A DNA stretch of 64,000 nucleotides from Acidobacteriota bacterium (GTDB lineage Bacteria; Acidobacteriota; Vicinamibacteria; Vicinamibacterales; Vicinamibacteraceae), in assembly GCA_020845575.1 (NCBI GenBank), contig JADLFL010000067.1, forward strand, positions 1 to 64,000. Direction: 5' to 3'. This document shows positions 36,069 to 44,158 of the stretch, in pieces. The notes below the pieces were generated by a model. It ran no database searches and was not told the origin of the DNA. It saw only the letters and a program-made list of their open reading frames with translations. Position 1 is the stretch's first letter. Each line of letters opens with the position of its first letter. The translations under genes and the position numbers were made by a program.

Positions 36069-36953
36069 ATGACTTCGCGCACGTGGCCGCTGCTGCGGCT
36101 CGACTTCCCCGCTCCACTCGACGATGAGACGAACCAGCGCCTCCTGGTCGACATCGACGACTGCGGCTCGTCGGCGCTCGACCAGGACGACTCGGGCGTC
36201 ACGCTCTACTTCAACGACGCGGCCGATCGCGATGCGGCCGTCGATCTGCTCACGGCCGCGGACTGGACGTCGCTGGCCACGCTCACGACCGACGATGTAC
36301 CGGATGAGGGATGGGCGGCGCGTTCGCAGGCGGATCTGCCGGCGGTTCGCGTCGGGCGGATCGTCGTCGCTCCACCCTGGGATTCACCCGACGCAGACGT
36401 GCGGGCCTCGTCGATCGTGATCGACGTGGAGCCGTCGACGGGCTTCGGCACGGGTCACCACCAATCGACACGCCTGTGCCTCCGTGCGCTGCAGGGCCTC
36501 GACCTGGCGAACGCTCGCGTACTCGACATCGGTACCGGTTCAGGCGTCCTTGCCGTGGCGGCCGCGAAGCTCGGCGCCGCGACGGCGCTGGGTATCGACA
36601 ACGATCCCGACGCAATCGAAGCCGCCGAAGACACGCTCCGCCGCAATGGCATCGCCTCCGGGGACGCGTCATCGTCCAGCGTGCGCGTGGAATGTCGCGG
36701 ACTGGACGACGCGACGCTGTTGCCGGCAGACGTGGTGTGCGCGAACCTGACGGGGACGCTGCTTCGCCAGCAGGGCGCGCGCGTGCAGCGCCTCATCGCG
36801 GACGGCGGATGTGCCGTGCTCAGCGGCTTCACCGAGGACGAGGCGCCGTGGGTGCGCGAGACGTTCGACGCGTGCGACGTCGAGTCGACGCTCGACGAGG
36901 AGTTCTGGGTCGCTTACGTGATGCGACGGCGTGCCGCGACATACCAGGCATGA
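36069..36953 (+). CDS. prmA: Ribosomal protein L11 methyltransferase
   Basis: PrmA trimethylates ribosomal protein L11 using SAM. The 294-residue protein has an N-terminal substrate-recognition domain and a Rossmann methyltransferase domain. Diagnostic motifs are GFGTGHHQSTRLCLRAL, VLDIGTGSGVLAVAAAKLG and LGIDNDPDAIEAA. The catalytic-loop equivalent is VVCANLTGTLL, where family members usually show N-I/L. It follows dnaJ after 16 nt, a common order in several phyla. Its 3' end overlaps the convergent rsmE gene by 40 nt. Confidence 0.92.
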   Translation: MTSRTWPLLRLDFPAPLDDETNQRLLVDIDDCGSSALDQDDSGVTLYFNDAADRDAAVDLLTAADWTSLATLTTDDVPDEGWAARSQADLPAVRVGRIVVAPPWDSPDADVRASSIVIDVEPSTGFGTGHHQSTRLCLRALQGLDLANARVLDIGTGSGVLAVAAAKLGAATALGIDNDPDAIEAAEDTLRRNGIASGDASSSSVRVECRGLDDATLLPADVVCANLTGTLLRQQGARVQRLIADGGCAVLSGFTEDEAPWVRETFDACDVESTLDEEFWVAYVMRRRAATYQA

Positions 36954-37660
36954 CGCACCACTGACAACGCCGCGAGCGCCACGTGCTCGGCGCGCAGCGT
37001 CACCGGCGCGATCGTCCATGGCTGCCACCCTGCGGCCCTGGCCGCCTCCATTTCCCCGGCGGCCCATCCTCCTTCGGGTCCGATGGCCAGACATGTGGCA
37101 ACGGGCAGGATCGGCTCCTCCGCGGGCTCACCACCGGCCGGCGGTTCGGTAAGCCACAGCTTCACGCTCGTCGCGGCCGGCGGCTCACGCAGCACGTCCT
37201 CGATCGTCGTCACCGATGCCAGGTGCGGCAGCACGGCGCGGCCGCATTGCTTGGCGGCGGCGATCGCCACGCGGTGCCAGCGGTCCATCACCGCATCGGC
37301 CGCTCGCGCGGGCACGTTGGTCCGGCTGGTCACGACAGGCCACACGCCCGTCGCGCCGAGCACCGTGGCGTCGCGAATCACCGCGTCCATGGCGTCGCCC
37401 TTCAACAGGCCCTGTATGACAATGAGCGGCGCCGGAGCCTCTGGTGCCGCGTCGCGCGCGTCGCCGGGTGTCACGACACTCGACGTCGCGTGCGCGCGAG
37501 TCACCGTCGCCGCGCGCAGCGTGCCGCGCCCATCGAACACCTCGATCGCGTCGCCCTCGCGCAGTCGCAGCACGCGCGCGAGATGCTGGCTCTCGCCGGG
37601 TGGGAGCGTCACCTCCGCGGACGCGGACGTCAGATCGGGTGCGAAGAATCTGTGGGGCAC
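36914..37660 (-). CDS. rsmE: 16S rRNA (uracil(1498)-N(3))-methyltransferase
   Basis: RsmE methylates U1498 in the decoding region of 16S rRNA. The 248-residue protein has the PUA-like N-domain (MPHRFFAPD, HLARVLRLREGDAIEVFDGRG). The SPOUT knot has QGLLKGDAMDAVIRDATVLG, RVAIAAAKQCGRA, LAIGPEGGWAAGEMEAA and LRAEHVALAALSV. It is convergent with prmA, and the two coding ends overlap by 40 nt. Confidence 0.95.
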   Translation of the reverse strand: MPHRFFAPDLTSASAEVTLPPGESQHLARVLRLREGDAIEVFDGRGTLRAATVTRAHATSSVVTPGDARDAAPEAPAPLIVIQGLLKGDAMDAVIRDATVLGATGVWPVVTSRTNVPARAADAVMDRWHRVAIAAAKQCGRAVLPHLASVTTIEDVLREPPAATSVKLWLTEPPAGGEPAEEPILPVATCLAIGPEGGWAAGEMEAARAAGWQPWTIAPVTLRAEHVALAALSVVRHAWYVAARRRIT

Positions 37661-37681
37661 GGCATATACTCAGCCCTCGGC

Positions 37682-38677
37682 ATGCTCTTCAAGGGCCAGA
37701 CGCTCGGCAAGTATCGCATCCTCTCTCCACTGGGAAGCGGTGGCTTCGGCACGGTCTACCTCGCGCGCGATACGTGGCTGGACAAGCAGGTCGCCATCAA
37801 GGTGCCGCACCGGCAGGGGCTGGACTTCTCGGAACTCCTGCGCGAACCGCGCCTCCTGGCCAGCGTCAACCACCCCAACATCGTCGCCATCACGACGGCC
37901 GAGAAGCAGGACGATGTCTTCTTCATCGTGATGGAGTACGTGGCGGGTGAAACGCTCGAAGGCGTGCTGGAACGCGACGGTGCGCTCGACCTGCCGCGCG
38001 CGCTCGACTACACGGTGCAGATCGGCAACGCCGTCGACCACGCGCACAAGCAGGGTGTGATTCACCGCGACCTGCGGCCCGCCAACGTGCTCGTCTCCGA
38101 GAGCGGGATGCTGAAAGTCGCAGACTTCGGCACGTCGCGGTTCCTGGAGATCGCCGCGCACGGCACGACGGTGATCGGCAGCCCGGCGTTCATGGCACCG
38201 GAGCAGTTCCAGGGCAAGGCCGTGTTCGCGTCCGACATCTACTCGGTGGGCATCACGATGTACCAGATGCTCACGGGGGAACTGCCCTACGATCCGCCTC
38301 CGCCGTCGGCGCTGCACAAGCTCATGACGGGCGAACTGGTGTCGCCGCCGCGCACGCGTAACCCCGTGATTCCGCGTCGCCTGAACGACATCGTGATGAA
38401 GGCGCTCGCCCCGCTGGTGGTCGACCGCTATGCGCGCGCGGCGGACCTGCTCGACGACCTGCTCGCGGCCAAGTCCGTGATCCTCGGCACGCCGGGCCCA
38501 CGCGCCATCGCCGATCTGGGCCTCGACGAGGCGGGTCGCCCCGCGCGTCCCGCCGTTCCCCCACCGCCACGCGCCGTGAAGTACCAGGACCGCGAAGCCG
38601 CGCGCAACTGCTGGCATTGCCGTCGTCCGCTGCACAACCTCGCCGCACGGTGTCCGTTCTGCGGCGAACAACAATAG
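37682..38677 (+). CDS. Serine/threonine protein kinase with C-terminal zinc ribbon
   Basis: A 331-residue Hanks-type kinase. ATG at 37682 begins just before the kinase fold (GKYRILSPLGSGGFGTVYLARD). Motifs are intact: VAIKVPH (beta-3 Lys), HRDLRPANVL (catalytic Asp; Arg replaces the usual Lys after HRDL), KVADFGTSR and FMAPEQF. The last 35 residues carry CWHC and CPFC pairs, a small zinc ribbon (rubredoxin-like knuckle). No membrane helix is present, so it is probably cytoplasmic. It is divergent from rsmE with 21 nt between the starts. Its targets are unknown. Confidence 0.9.
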   Translation: MLFKGQTLGKYRILSPLGSGGFGTVYLARDTWLDKQVAIKVPHRQGLDFSELLREPRLLASVNHPNIVAITTAEKQDDVFFIVMEYVAGETLEGVLERDGALDLPRALDYTVQIGNAVDHAHKQGVIHRDLRPANVLVSESGMLKVADFGTSRFLEIAAHGTTVIGSPAFMAPEQFQGKAVFASDIYSVGITMYQMLTGELPYDPPPPSALHKLMTGELVSPPRTRNPVIPRRLNDIVMKALAPLVVDRYARAADLLDDLLAAKSVILGTPGPRAIADLGLDEAGRPARPAVPPPPRAVKYQDREAARNCWHCRRPLHNLAARCPFCGEQQ

Positions 38678-38680
38678 GAG

Positions 38681-38727
38681 AAAGGGCCGGGCCCTTTGTC
38701 CACCGTAGCCCGCAGGGCGAAGGTGGA
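38681..38727. terminator. Palindrome AAAGGGCC-G-GGCCCTTT plus a second hairpin unit
   Basis: The first palindrome (38681-38697) lies 4 nt after the kinase stop and ends in TTT, so it may be an intrinsic terminator. A second compound hairpin (38699-38727) has outer arms TCCACC/GGTGGA and inner arms GCCC/GGGC, and looks like a dispersed repeat unit. The following 175 nt up to the next gene show no other clear signal. Confidence 0.5.
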
Positions 38728-38902
38728 AGCCGGCCCGTCGTCGGCCATCGGAATGCGCACCTGCCGGCAGCGTGTCCCGCATGCGCTCCACTTACACGTC
38801 ACGCGTGAACAACACGGGCGCGGGCCTGAGACCTGTCGAGCTTGACGAGTTGTATGCGGCCGTGCAAGACTCCTCCCGCTCACAAACTATTGAAGGGTGG
38901 CT

Positions 38903-39400
38903 ATGGCATTCGTGCGACATGTCGCGCTTTGCGTAGTTGCTGTCGGCTTGATGTTGTTGGCACCGAAGTTGGCTGATGCCCAAGGGATTCAGACGTGCAT
39001 TGGCAACAACTATCTGTGCTCGCCAACAGCATACGACCAGTGCCCTCCTTATTCCTCGTGGACATGCTACCGGAGACAATGCTGGGGCCCTGCAGGGCCA
39101 CCGTGCAGCACGGAGACCTGCCAAGGCTGTCCGGACTGCGCGGAGTATTCAGCCTACTGCAACTGCGGAGGAGGAGAGTATATCTATGCGTGGGGATGCC
39201 ACTTCGACACTTGGTGTGTCCCGTGTACGGACGTCCGCGGCCCCACTGCTCTGCTGCCTGGCGCTGGTGCTTGGGTGCGTGATTGCACTCCAAGGCGCCC
39301 AGCCTACGCCTCCATCGACTTCAACGCTCCGCGAACTCTGGGTAACGAGTCTCGGATCGGCGAATCCGTCCGGTCACTACCGCTATTCCCTCTGCAGTGA
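38903..39400 (+). CDS. Small secreted cysteine-rich protein, unknown function
   Basis: I do not recognise a family. The 165-residue frame starts at ATG 38903 (GAAGG 6 nt upstream) with a Sec signal peptide (VALCVVAVGLMLLAPKLADA). The next 85 or so residues contain 14 cysteines with Tyr, Gly and Trp, for example NYLCSPTAYDQCPPY and CQGCPDCAEYSAYCNCGGG, which suggests a disulfide-rich exported fold. The last 71 codons overlap the next gene in another frame and look non-conserved in composition, so the natural end may be earlier or a frameshift may exist. Base composition is clearly lower in GC than the neighbours. The pairing with a downstream lipoprotein suggests joint function. Confidence 0.6.
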   Translation: MAFVRHVALCVVAVGLMLLAPKLADAQGIQTCIGNNYLCSPTAYDQCPPYSSWTCYRRQCWGPAGPPCSTETCQGCPDCAEYSAYCNCGGGEYIYAWGCHFDTWCVPCTDVRGPTALLPGAGAWVRDCTPRRPAYASIDFNAPRTLGNESRIGESVRSLPLFPLQ

Positions 39401-40202
39401 CGGCGGTGTGGTCGCCTTTGCGCCACCGGGGTATGTCTTCCTCCTTGGCCCGGACGGTGCCGTCACGCACCAGAGAGCCTCGACAGGTCTGCAACCGGTG
39501 GCCAGCATGCACTGCCTGGATGAGGCCGTGCTGCTGACGAGGGTCACGTCCAGCGGGCTCCCGGAGATCGTGCGCCTGTCCAGACTCGACCTGGAGGAAC
39601 TCGAGCGCGTGCCGATTCGAGGGGACGGCACTGAAGTCATCGCCGGCTCTGCCGCTCTCGACGGCGAACTGTGGCTCGTGCTGGCCGATCCGACGAAAGG
39701 CATGCTCGCCCAGGTGAGCGCAGGCACTGTCGTTCGCCGAATCGGAATGGCGCTACCACGCTTGGGTCGTCCGTTTGGCAATACCGCGATCGTCGCGCCG
39801 CTCTTCAAGCGGAAGGTCGACGAGAGATACGTCTTCCTTCAGACAACTGACTATTCGGTGCTCGAGTTCGATGGGGCAGGACTGCTGATGCGGCTCTGGC
39901 GCCGGGATGATTCCGACTTCAAGGTTCCTCTCGCACCGCCTGTCCCTGGCGCGGTGGCAGAGGACTCGACCGTCATCGGTGCGGCAATGGCGGACTCGGG
40001 GCTCCTGGCCGTCCAGGTGAACAAGCGAGGACCAACTCGAGGCCAGAGTTACGTGGAGGTACTGAACCCGGACTACTCGCTGCGTCACACGTTGACGCTC
40101 CCAAGGAAGGGCTTCCTGTTCGGTATGGACGAGGCGGGAGCGTTCTACTTTTCTCACGCCAACCCTGGGGGCCACGTCATCTGGAAAGGAACACCGCAGT
40201 AG
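39186..40202 (+). CDS. Putative lipoprotein, beta-propeller-like, unknown function
   Basis: A 338-residue exported protein. ATG at 39186 has a strong ribosome site (GGAGGAGGAGAG) and gives a signal peptide with a possible lipobox (LALVLGC). The body is all-beta in appearance. It has repeated short modules such as VAFAPPGYVFLLGPDGAV, YVFLQTTDYSVLEFDGAGLL and FLFGMDEAGAFYFSHA, similar in style to six-bladed propeller lipoproteins that follow small secreted peptides in other phyla. This is a resemblance only. It overlaps the Cys-rich gene by 215 nt. Codon use differs from the surrounding core genes, so recent acquisition is possible. Confidence 0.65.
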   Translation: MRGDATSTLGVSRVRTSAAPLLCCLALVLGCVIALQGAQPTPPSTSTLRELWVTSLGSANPSGHYRYSLCSDGGVVAFAPPGYVFLLGPDGAVTHQRASTGLQPVASMHCLDEAVLLTRVTSSGLPEIVRLSRLDLEELERVPIRGDGTEVIAGSAALDGELWLVLADPTKGMLAQVSAGTVVRRIGMALPRLGRPFGNTAIVAPLFKRKVDERYVFLQTTDYSVLEFDGAGLLMRLWRRDDSDFKVPLAPPVPGAVAEDSTVIGAAMADSGLLAVQVNKRGPTRGQSYVEVLNPDYSLRHTLTLPRKGFLFGMDEAGAFYFSHANPGGHVIWKGTPQ

Positions 40203-40246
40203 CGCACAGAGTCCCGATAGGCCAAGCCACTGGCGCACAGGGTTAA

Positions 40247-41308
40247 CTACTGAGCACCGGGGACTTCCGACAGCTTCACGGCGGTGCCGTTGCGGGCCTT
40301 GCTGATGTCGGCGGCTTCCATGAAGGCCAGGGTTTCGACCGTCTCTTCGGGCGTCACCGGCGGCACGCCTGTCTCGAAGAACGCGATGACGCGCTTCACG
40401 AGGCCGTAATACCCGCTGCGGCGCTTCGCACCGCCAGGCAGCGGCATCTCCGACGTCATCGTCACCACGTCGCCCGTGCCGAACACGGTGTGGCCGTAAG
40501 TGCCGTACTTACCTCCGCGCACGCCGCGCACGATGCCCACTCGACCATCACTCCACGTGCCGACGACCACGTCGGTGTCCGCCGTGTGGGTGCGGCTCAC
40601 CGAGACGCAGCCGGGTCCCATGAGCTGATACAGCGTCTCCACCGCGTGCACGCCATACCAGTACAGGTCCGGGTGGTGCGGTTCGAGCGACGCGGGCCCG
40701 TACGTCGTGGCGCCGAGGATCGTGCCGACCTTCGGATCCTCGCGCAGCATCAGCACGTCTTCCACGAACCGCCGCGACGAGGCGCTGAACACCGGCACGC
40801 CGGCCGCCTTCGCGAGCCTGACGATCTCGGCCCCTTCCTTCGTGCTGGCCGCCATCGGCTTGTCGATGAAGAGCGGCTTGCGCGCGGCGATCACGGGCCT
40901 GGCCTGCGTCAGGTGGACACGCGCGTCGACGCTCGTGAGCATCACCACGTCCACCTTCGGGAGCATCGCCTCGATCGTGTCGACGATCTCGATCTTCCAC
41001 TTGTCGCGCAGTTCCGCGGTGAACTTGTCCACGCGCGTCGCGCTGGCCTCGACGTCGGGGCTCCCGCCCTTGAACGCCGCGACCACACGCGCGCCGGGCA
41101 CGTGATCTGGATGCGCCGGATCGTTCAGCACCGCCGTGAATGCGGTGACGTGCGACGTGTCGAGCCCGATGAGTCCGACGCGCAGCACCTTGCCCGTGGC
41201 GGCCTGCGCGCCAGCCCCCGCCGATTCGTCGGCGCGTGCTGGAGATCCCGTGACGGCCAGCGCACCGACCAACAGCGCGCCGAAGAAGGAAAAGCGGAGT
41301 AGTGACAT
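40247..41308 (-). CDS. Exported Gfo/Idh/MocA-family oxidoreductase
   Basis: A 353-residue protein with a Sec-type signal peptide (LLRFSFFGALLVGALAV, cleavage near ARA). The Rossmann fold shows VLRVGLIGLDTSHVTAF. The family catalytic region shows PLFIDKPMAAS (E/D-K-P motif) and a C-terminal sheet with DLYWYGVHAVETLYQLMG. NAD(P) outside the cytoplasm is rare, so such exported members may hold the cofactor tightly or use it in the periplasm. Substrates are sugars or inositols in general. The next gene upstream on the strand is another family member, separated by repeats. Confidence 0.85.
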   Translation of the reverse strand: MSLLRFSFFGALLVGALAVTGSPARADESAGAGAQAATGKVLRVGLIGLDTSHVTAFTAVLNDPAHPDHVPGARVVAAFKGGSPDVEASATRVDKFTAELRDKWKIEIVDTIEAMLPKVDVVMLTSVDARVHLTQARPVIAARKPLFIDKPMAASTKEGAEIVRLAKAAGVPVFSASSRRFVEDVLMLREDPKVGTILGATTYGPASLEPHHPDLYWYGVHAVETLYQLMGPGCVSVSRTHTADTDVVVGTWSDGRVGIVRGVRGGKYGTYGHTVFGTGDVVTMTSEMPLPGGAKRRSGYYGLVKRVIAFFETGVPPVTPEETVETLAFMEAADISKARNGTAVKLSEVPGAQ

Positions 41309-41312
41309 TGCG

Positions 41313-41340
41313 ATGCCGAATGCCGAATGCCGAATGCCGA
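41313..41340. repeat. Four tandem ATGCCGA heptamers
   Basis: Four exact copies of the 7-bp unit ATGCCGA (reverse complement TCGGCAT, the GGCATTC family) lie just upstream of the exported oxidoreductase gene. They are followed by GAGCC/AGCCGTGAGCC-type degenerate repeats to about 41397. Confidence 0.85.
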
Positions 41341-41403
41341 AAACCAGGGCCCGGGCCGTGAGCCTTTGCCCTTAGCCGTGAGCCGTAAGCCGATAGTGAC
41401 ACC

Positions 41404-42783
41404 CTACGTGAACATGTACGGATAGCGCTGCGGGCGCGACACCCACCCGTTGGCCTCATCGTCGTTCCTGAAGCGTTCGCGGGTCGGATCCCAGTGCAGC
41501 GTGCGGCCGGCGCGCATGGCCATGTGATGGAGCAGGCACGCGGTGCAGGAGCGATGCCCCACTTCCACGGGGGCGATCGGAAGCTGGCGCGTGCGGATCG
41601 CCTCGAGCCAGTTGCCGTGCTGGTCGCGGCTGTCGATGAGATGCACCTCGTTCGGGCCGATCTCCGACGTCAGGATACGGCGATCGCTGGCATCGAGCGC
41701 GCGCGGCTCACCCAGGTACGCCTTCGGGTCGGTCCCCGACAGTCCGCCCACGCGGTTGACGAAGATCCAGCCCTCCGTCCCGATGAACTTGACGCCGTTG
41801 GTGATCGAGTCGCTGACGATCATGTGGACGCCGTCGGCGTAGCGCGCCTCGGTGCGGAACGGCCCATGGACGTCCCACAGGCCAGTCTTCGGGAACTCCG
41901 CCTTGCCCCAGACCTCCACGGGTCCCGTGAACTCCGCGCCCATGCCCCAGTGCGCCGTGTCGATGTGGTGCGCGCCCCAGCCGGTGATCATCCCGGCGCC
42001 GAATTGCTCGCAGCGGAGCCAGCCCGGACGGTCGTAGCCGACCTGCGGGTGGACGCGCTTCTCGGTGTAGAAGACCTCCGGTGTCGACCCGAGCCACATG
42101 TCGTAGTTGAACGTGGCCGGCACGGGCATCTCGGGCTCGACGTCGCCTGACGGATCGGCCGCCAGCCCCACCTCCACCGACACGAGCTTGCCGATACGGC
42201 CGTTGCGTACGAGCTCGCAGGCATAGCGGTGCTGCGGCAGCGAGCGGTTCTGGCTGCCCAACTGCAGGATGCGCCCCGTGCGATGGACGGCGTACGACAG
42301 CGCCCGCCCTTCGGCGATGGTCAGCGACGCCGGCTTCTGGAGGTAGACGTCCTTGCCCGCCTCCACCGCGGCGATCGCGAGCGGCGCGTGCCAGTGATCG
42401 GGCGTGCTCACGAGGACGGCGTCGATGTCGGGATTGGCGAGCAGTTCCCTGTAGTCGTCGTACATCCTGACGCCGTCGTAGGACGCGCCCGTCTGCTTGG
42501 CATAGAAATCGTTCACGAAGCGCTTGCCGTCCTCGAGCCGGCGCCGGTCCAGGTCGCACACCGCCATGATCCGCGCCGACTCGAACGCCAGCGTGTCCGG
42601 CATGTCGTGCTCGCGCGAGATGCGGCCGACGCCGATCGCCCCGACGTTGATGCGATTGGACGGCGACGTACTGCCGAACACGCGGGCGGGCACGATGGCC
42701 GGCGCGACGCCGGCGATGGCGGTGGCGGCAGCGCCCTTGCCCGCCGAAGCGAGGAAGGACCGCCGGGACGGAGAATGGGTCAT
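41404..42783 (-). CDS. Tat-exported Gfo/Idh/MocA-family oxidoreductase
   Basis: A 459-residue protein with a twin-arginine signal (SPSRRSFLASAGKGAAATAI). ATG at 42783 is chosen because GAGG lies 10 nt upstream; ATGs at 42789 and 42804 are alternatives. The Rossmann motif is VGAIGVGRISREH and the catalytic-type segment is DVYLQKPASLTIAEGRAL. The domain end matches the DUF6250/‘GFO-IDH-MocA bacterial type’ C-domain with WGAHHIDTAHWGMG and HMAMRAGRTLHWDP. Export by Tat means it folds with its NAD(P) in the cytoplasm. Such proteins are abundant in Acidobacteriota and Planctomycetota. The substrate is unknown, probably a glycan-derived sugar. Confidence 0.88.
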   Translation of the reverse strand: MTHSPSRRSFLASAGKGAAATAIAGVAPAIVPARVFGSTSPSNRINVGAIGVGRISREHDMPDTLAFESARIMAVCDLDRRRLEDGKRFVNDFYAKQTGASYDGVRMYDDYRELLANPDIDAVLVSTPDHWHAPLAIAAVEAGKDVYLQKPASLTIAEGRALSYAVHRTGRILQLGSQNRSLPQHRYACELVRNGRIGKLVSVEVGLAADPSGDVEPEMPVPATFNYDMWLGSTPEVFYTEKRVHPQVGYDRPGWLRCEQFGAGMITGWGAHHIDTAHWGMGAEFTGPVEVWGKAEFPKTGLWDVHGPFRTEARYADGVHMIVSDSITNGVKFIGTEGWIFVNRVGGLSGTDPKAYLGEPRALDASDRRILTSEIGPNEVHLIDSRDQHGNWLEAIRTRQLPIAPVEVGHRSCTACLLHHMAMRAGRTLHWDPTRERFRNDDEANGWVSRPQRYPYMFT

Positions 42784-42917
42784 GGGCATGGCACCTCGCG
42801 CCACAAGATTGGCGCGCGGCGGACGGAAGTCAAGGACTTTCCCGCCGCGCGCTCATGCTCGCCGCCTGGCCGCCGATTTCCGGATCGCGAGCTCCACCAG
42901 GGAGCCGCCGACGTCCG

Positions 42918-44075
42918 ATGCATCTCAACGACCTCCTGACGCACGCCGTTCGCAGCGGCGCCTCCGACATCCACATCAAGGTGGGCAGCTTCCCGATGAT
43001 GCGCGTCGACGGCACGCTGGTCGTCGCCAACGAGAGCCGCCGCCTGGAACGCGACGACACGGAGACGATGGCGGCCACGGTGCTCAACGTCGAGCAGCGA
43101 AAGTACTTCGTCGCACACCAGGAAATCGACGCGGCGTACAGCATCGCGGGGCTCGGGCGCTTCCGCTGCAACGTCTTCACGCAGCGCGGCACCATCTCGC
43201 TCGTCATTCGCGTGATCTCCACGAAGGTCCCGACCGTCGAGACACTCGAACTGCCCGAGGTGCTCGGGCGCATCGCCGAAGAGGAACGCGGCCTCGTGCT
43301 CGTCACGGGCACGACGGGCTCGGGCAAGAGCACGACGCTCGCGGCGATGATCGATCACATCAACAAGCAGCGGTACTCGCACATCGTGACCGTCGAGGAC
43401 CCCATCGAGTACCTCCATCGCGATCAGCAGTCGATCGTCAACCAGCGCGAGATCAACGTCGACACCAAGTCGTTCGCGCACGCGCTGCGGTCGGCCCTGC
43501 GCCAGGACCCCGACGTCATCCTCGTGGGCGAGATGCGCGACCTCGAGACGGTGGAGACGGCGCTGCTCGCCGCCGAGACGGGCCACCTGGTCTTCTCGAC
43601 CCTCCACACGCTCGACGCCCCGGAAAGCATCAACCGCATCGTCGCGGTCTTCCCGCCACACCAGCAGCGACAGGTCCGCCTGCAACTGGCCAGCGTGCTG
43701 CGCGCCGTGGTGTCGCAGCGGCTGCTGCCGCGCGCGACGGGCGCGGGACGTGTGGCCGCCGTGGAGGTGATGATCACCACGCCGTTCATCCGCGATTGCG
43801 TGGCCGACAAGGACAAGACGCACCTGATCCACGGGGCCATCGCCGCCGGCACGTCGCAGTACGGCATGCAGACCTTCGATCAGCACCTGTTCTTCATGTA
43901 CGCGCGCGGCACGATCACGTACGACGACGCAATGCGCTACGCGTCGAACAAGGACGAGTTCAAGCTGAAGGTGCAGGGCGTTTCGACGACGGCCGACATG
44001 GCCCGCGACGAGATGCTGCAGGCGGCGATGGGCAGCACCCCGGCCGTTCCGGAAGTCACGCGGTTCGGCGGATAG
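42918..44075 (+). CDS. pilT: Type IV pilus retraction ATPase PilT
   Basis: A 385-residue hexameric motor ATPase for pilus retraction. ATG at 42918 (MHLNDLLTHAVRSGASDIH) matches the family start. Motifs are the Walker A GTTGSGKSTT, Asp box VTVEDPIEYLH, Walker B PDVILVGEMRD, and His box GHLVFSTLHTLDA. The AIRNLIRE-type C-terminal signature of canonical PilT is not obvious, replaced by MITTPFIRDCVADKD. No other pilus gene is in the window. Confidence 0.92.
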   Translation: MHLNDLLTHAVRSGASDIHIKVGSFPMMRVDGTLVVANESRRLERDDTETMAATVLNVEQRKYFVAHQEIDAAYSIAGLGRFRCNVFTQRGTISLVIRVISTKVPTVETLELPEVLGRIAEEERGLVLVTGTTGSGKSTTLAAMIDHINKQRYSHIVTVEDPIEYLHRDQQSIVNQREINVDTKSFAHALRSALRQDPDVILVGEMRDLETVETALLAAETGHLVFSTLHTLDAPESINRIVAVFPPHQQRQVRLQLASVLRAVVSQRLLPRATGAGRVAAVEVMITTPFIRDCVADKDKTHLIHGAIAAGTSQYGMQTFDQHLFFMYARGTITYDDAMRYASNKDEFKLKVQGVSTTADMARDEMLQAAMGSTPAVPEVTRFGG

Positions 44076-44143
44076 GACGCGTCGGCTCGACGCAGATCCG
44101 CGCGCGACCTCCTGCCGCGCTCGCCCCGGAGAATGGCGCGCAT

Positions 44144-44149
44144 TATAGT
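44144..44149 (+). promoter_or_regulatory. TATAGT -10 box close to a start codon
   Basis: TATAGT ends 9 nt before the ATG of the OmpA-domain gene, with no ribosome site between, consistent with a leaderless mRNA. The -35 is not clear. Confidence 0.45.
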
Positions 44150-44158
44150 GGTGCCCTG

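Noticed and set aside
38903..39400. Cys-rich protein as a bacteriocin or lanthipeptide precursor
   Set aside because: It has a normal Sec signal peptide and no modification, protease or transport genes nearby.
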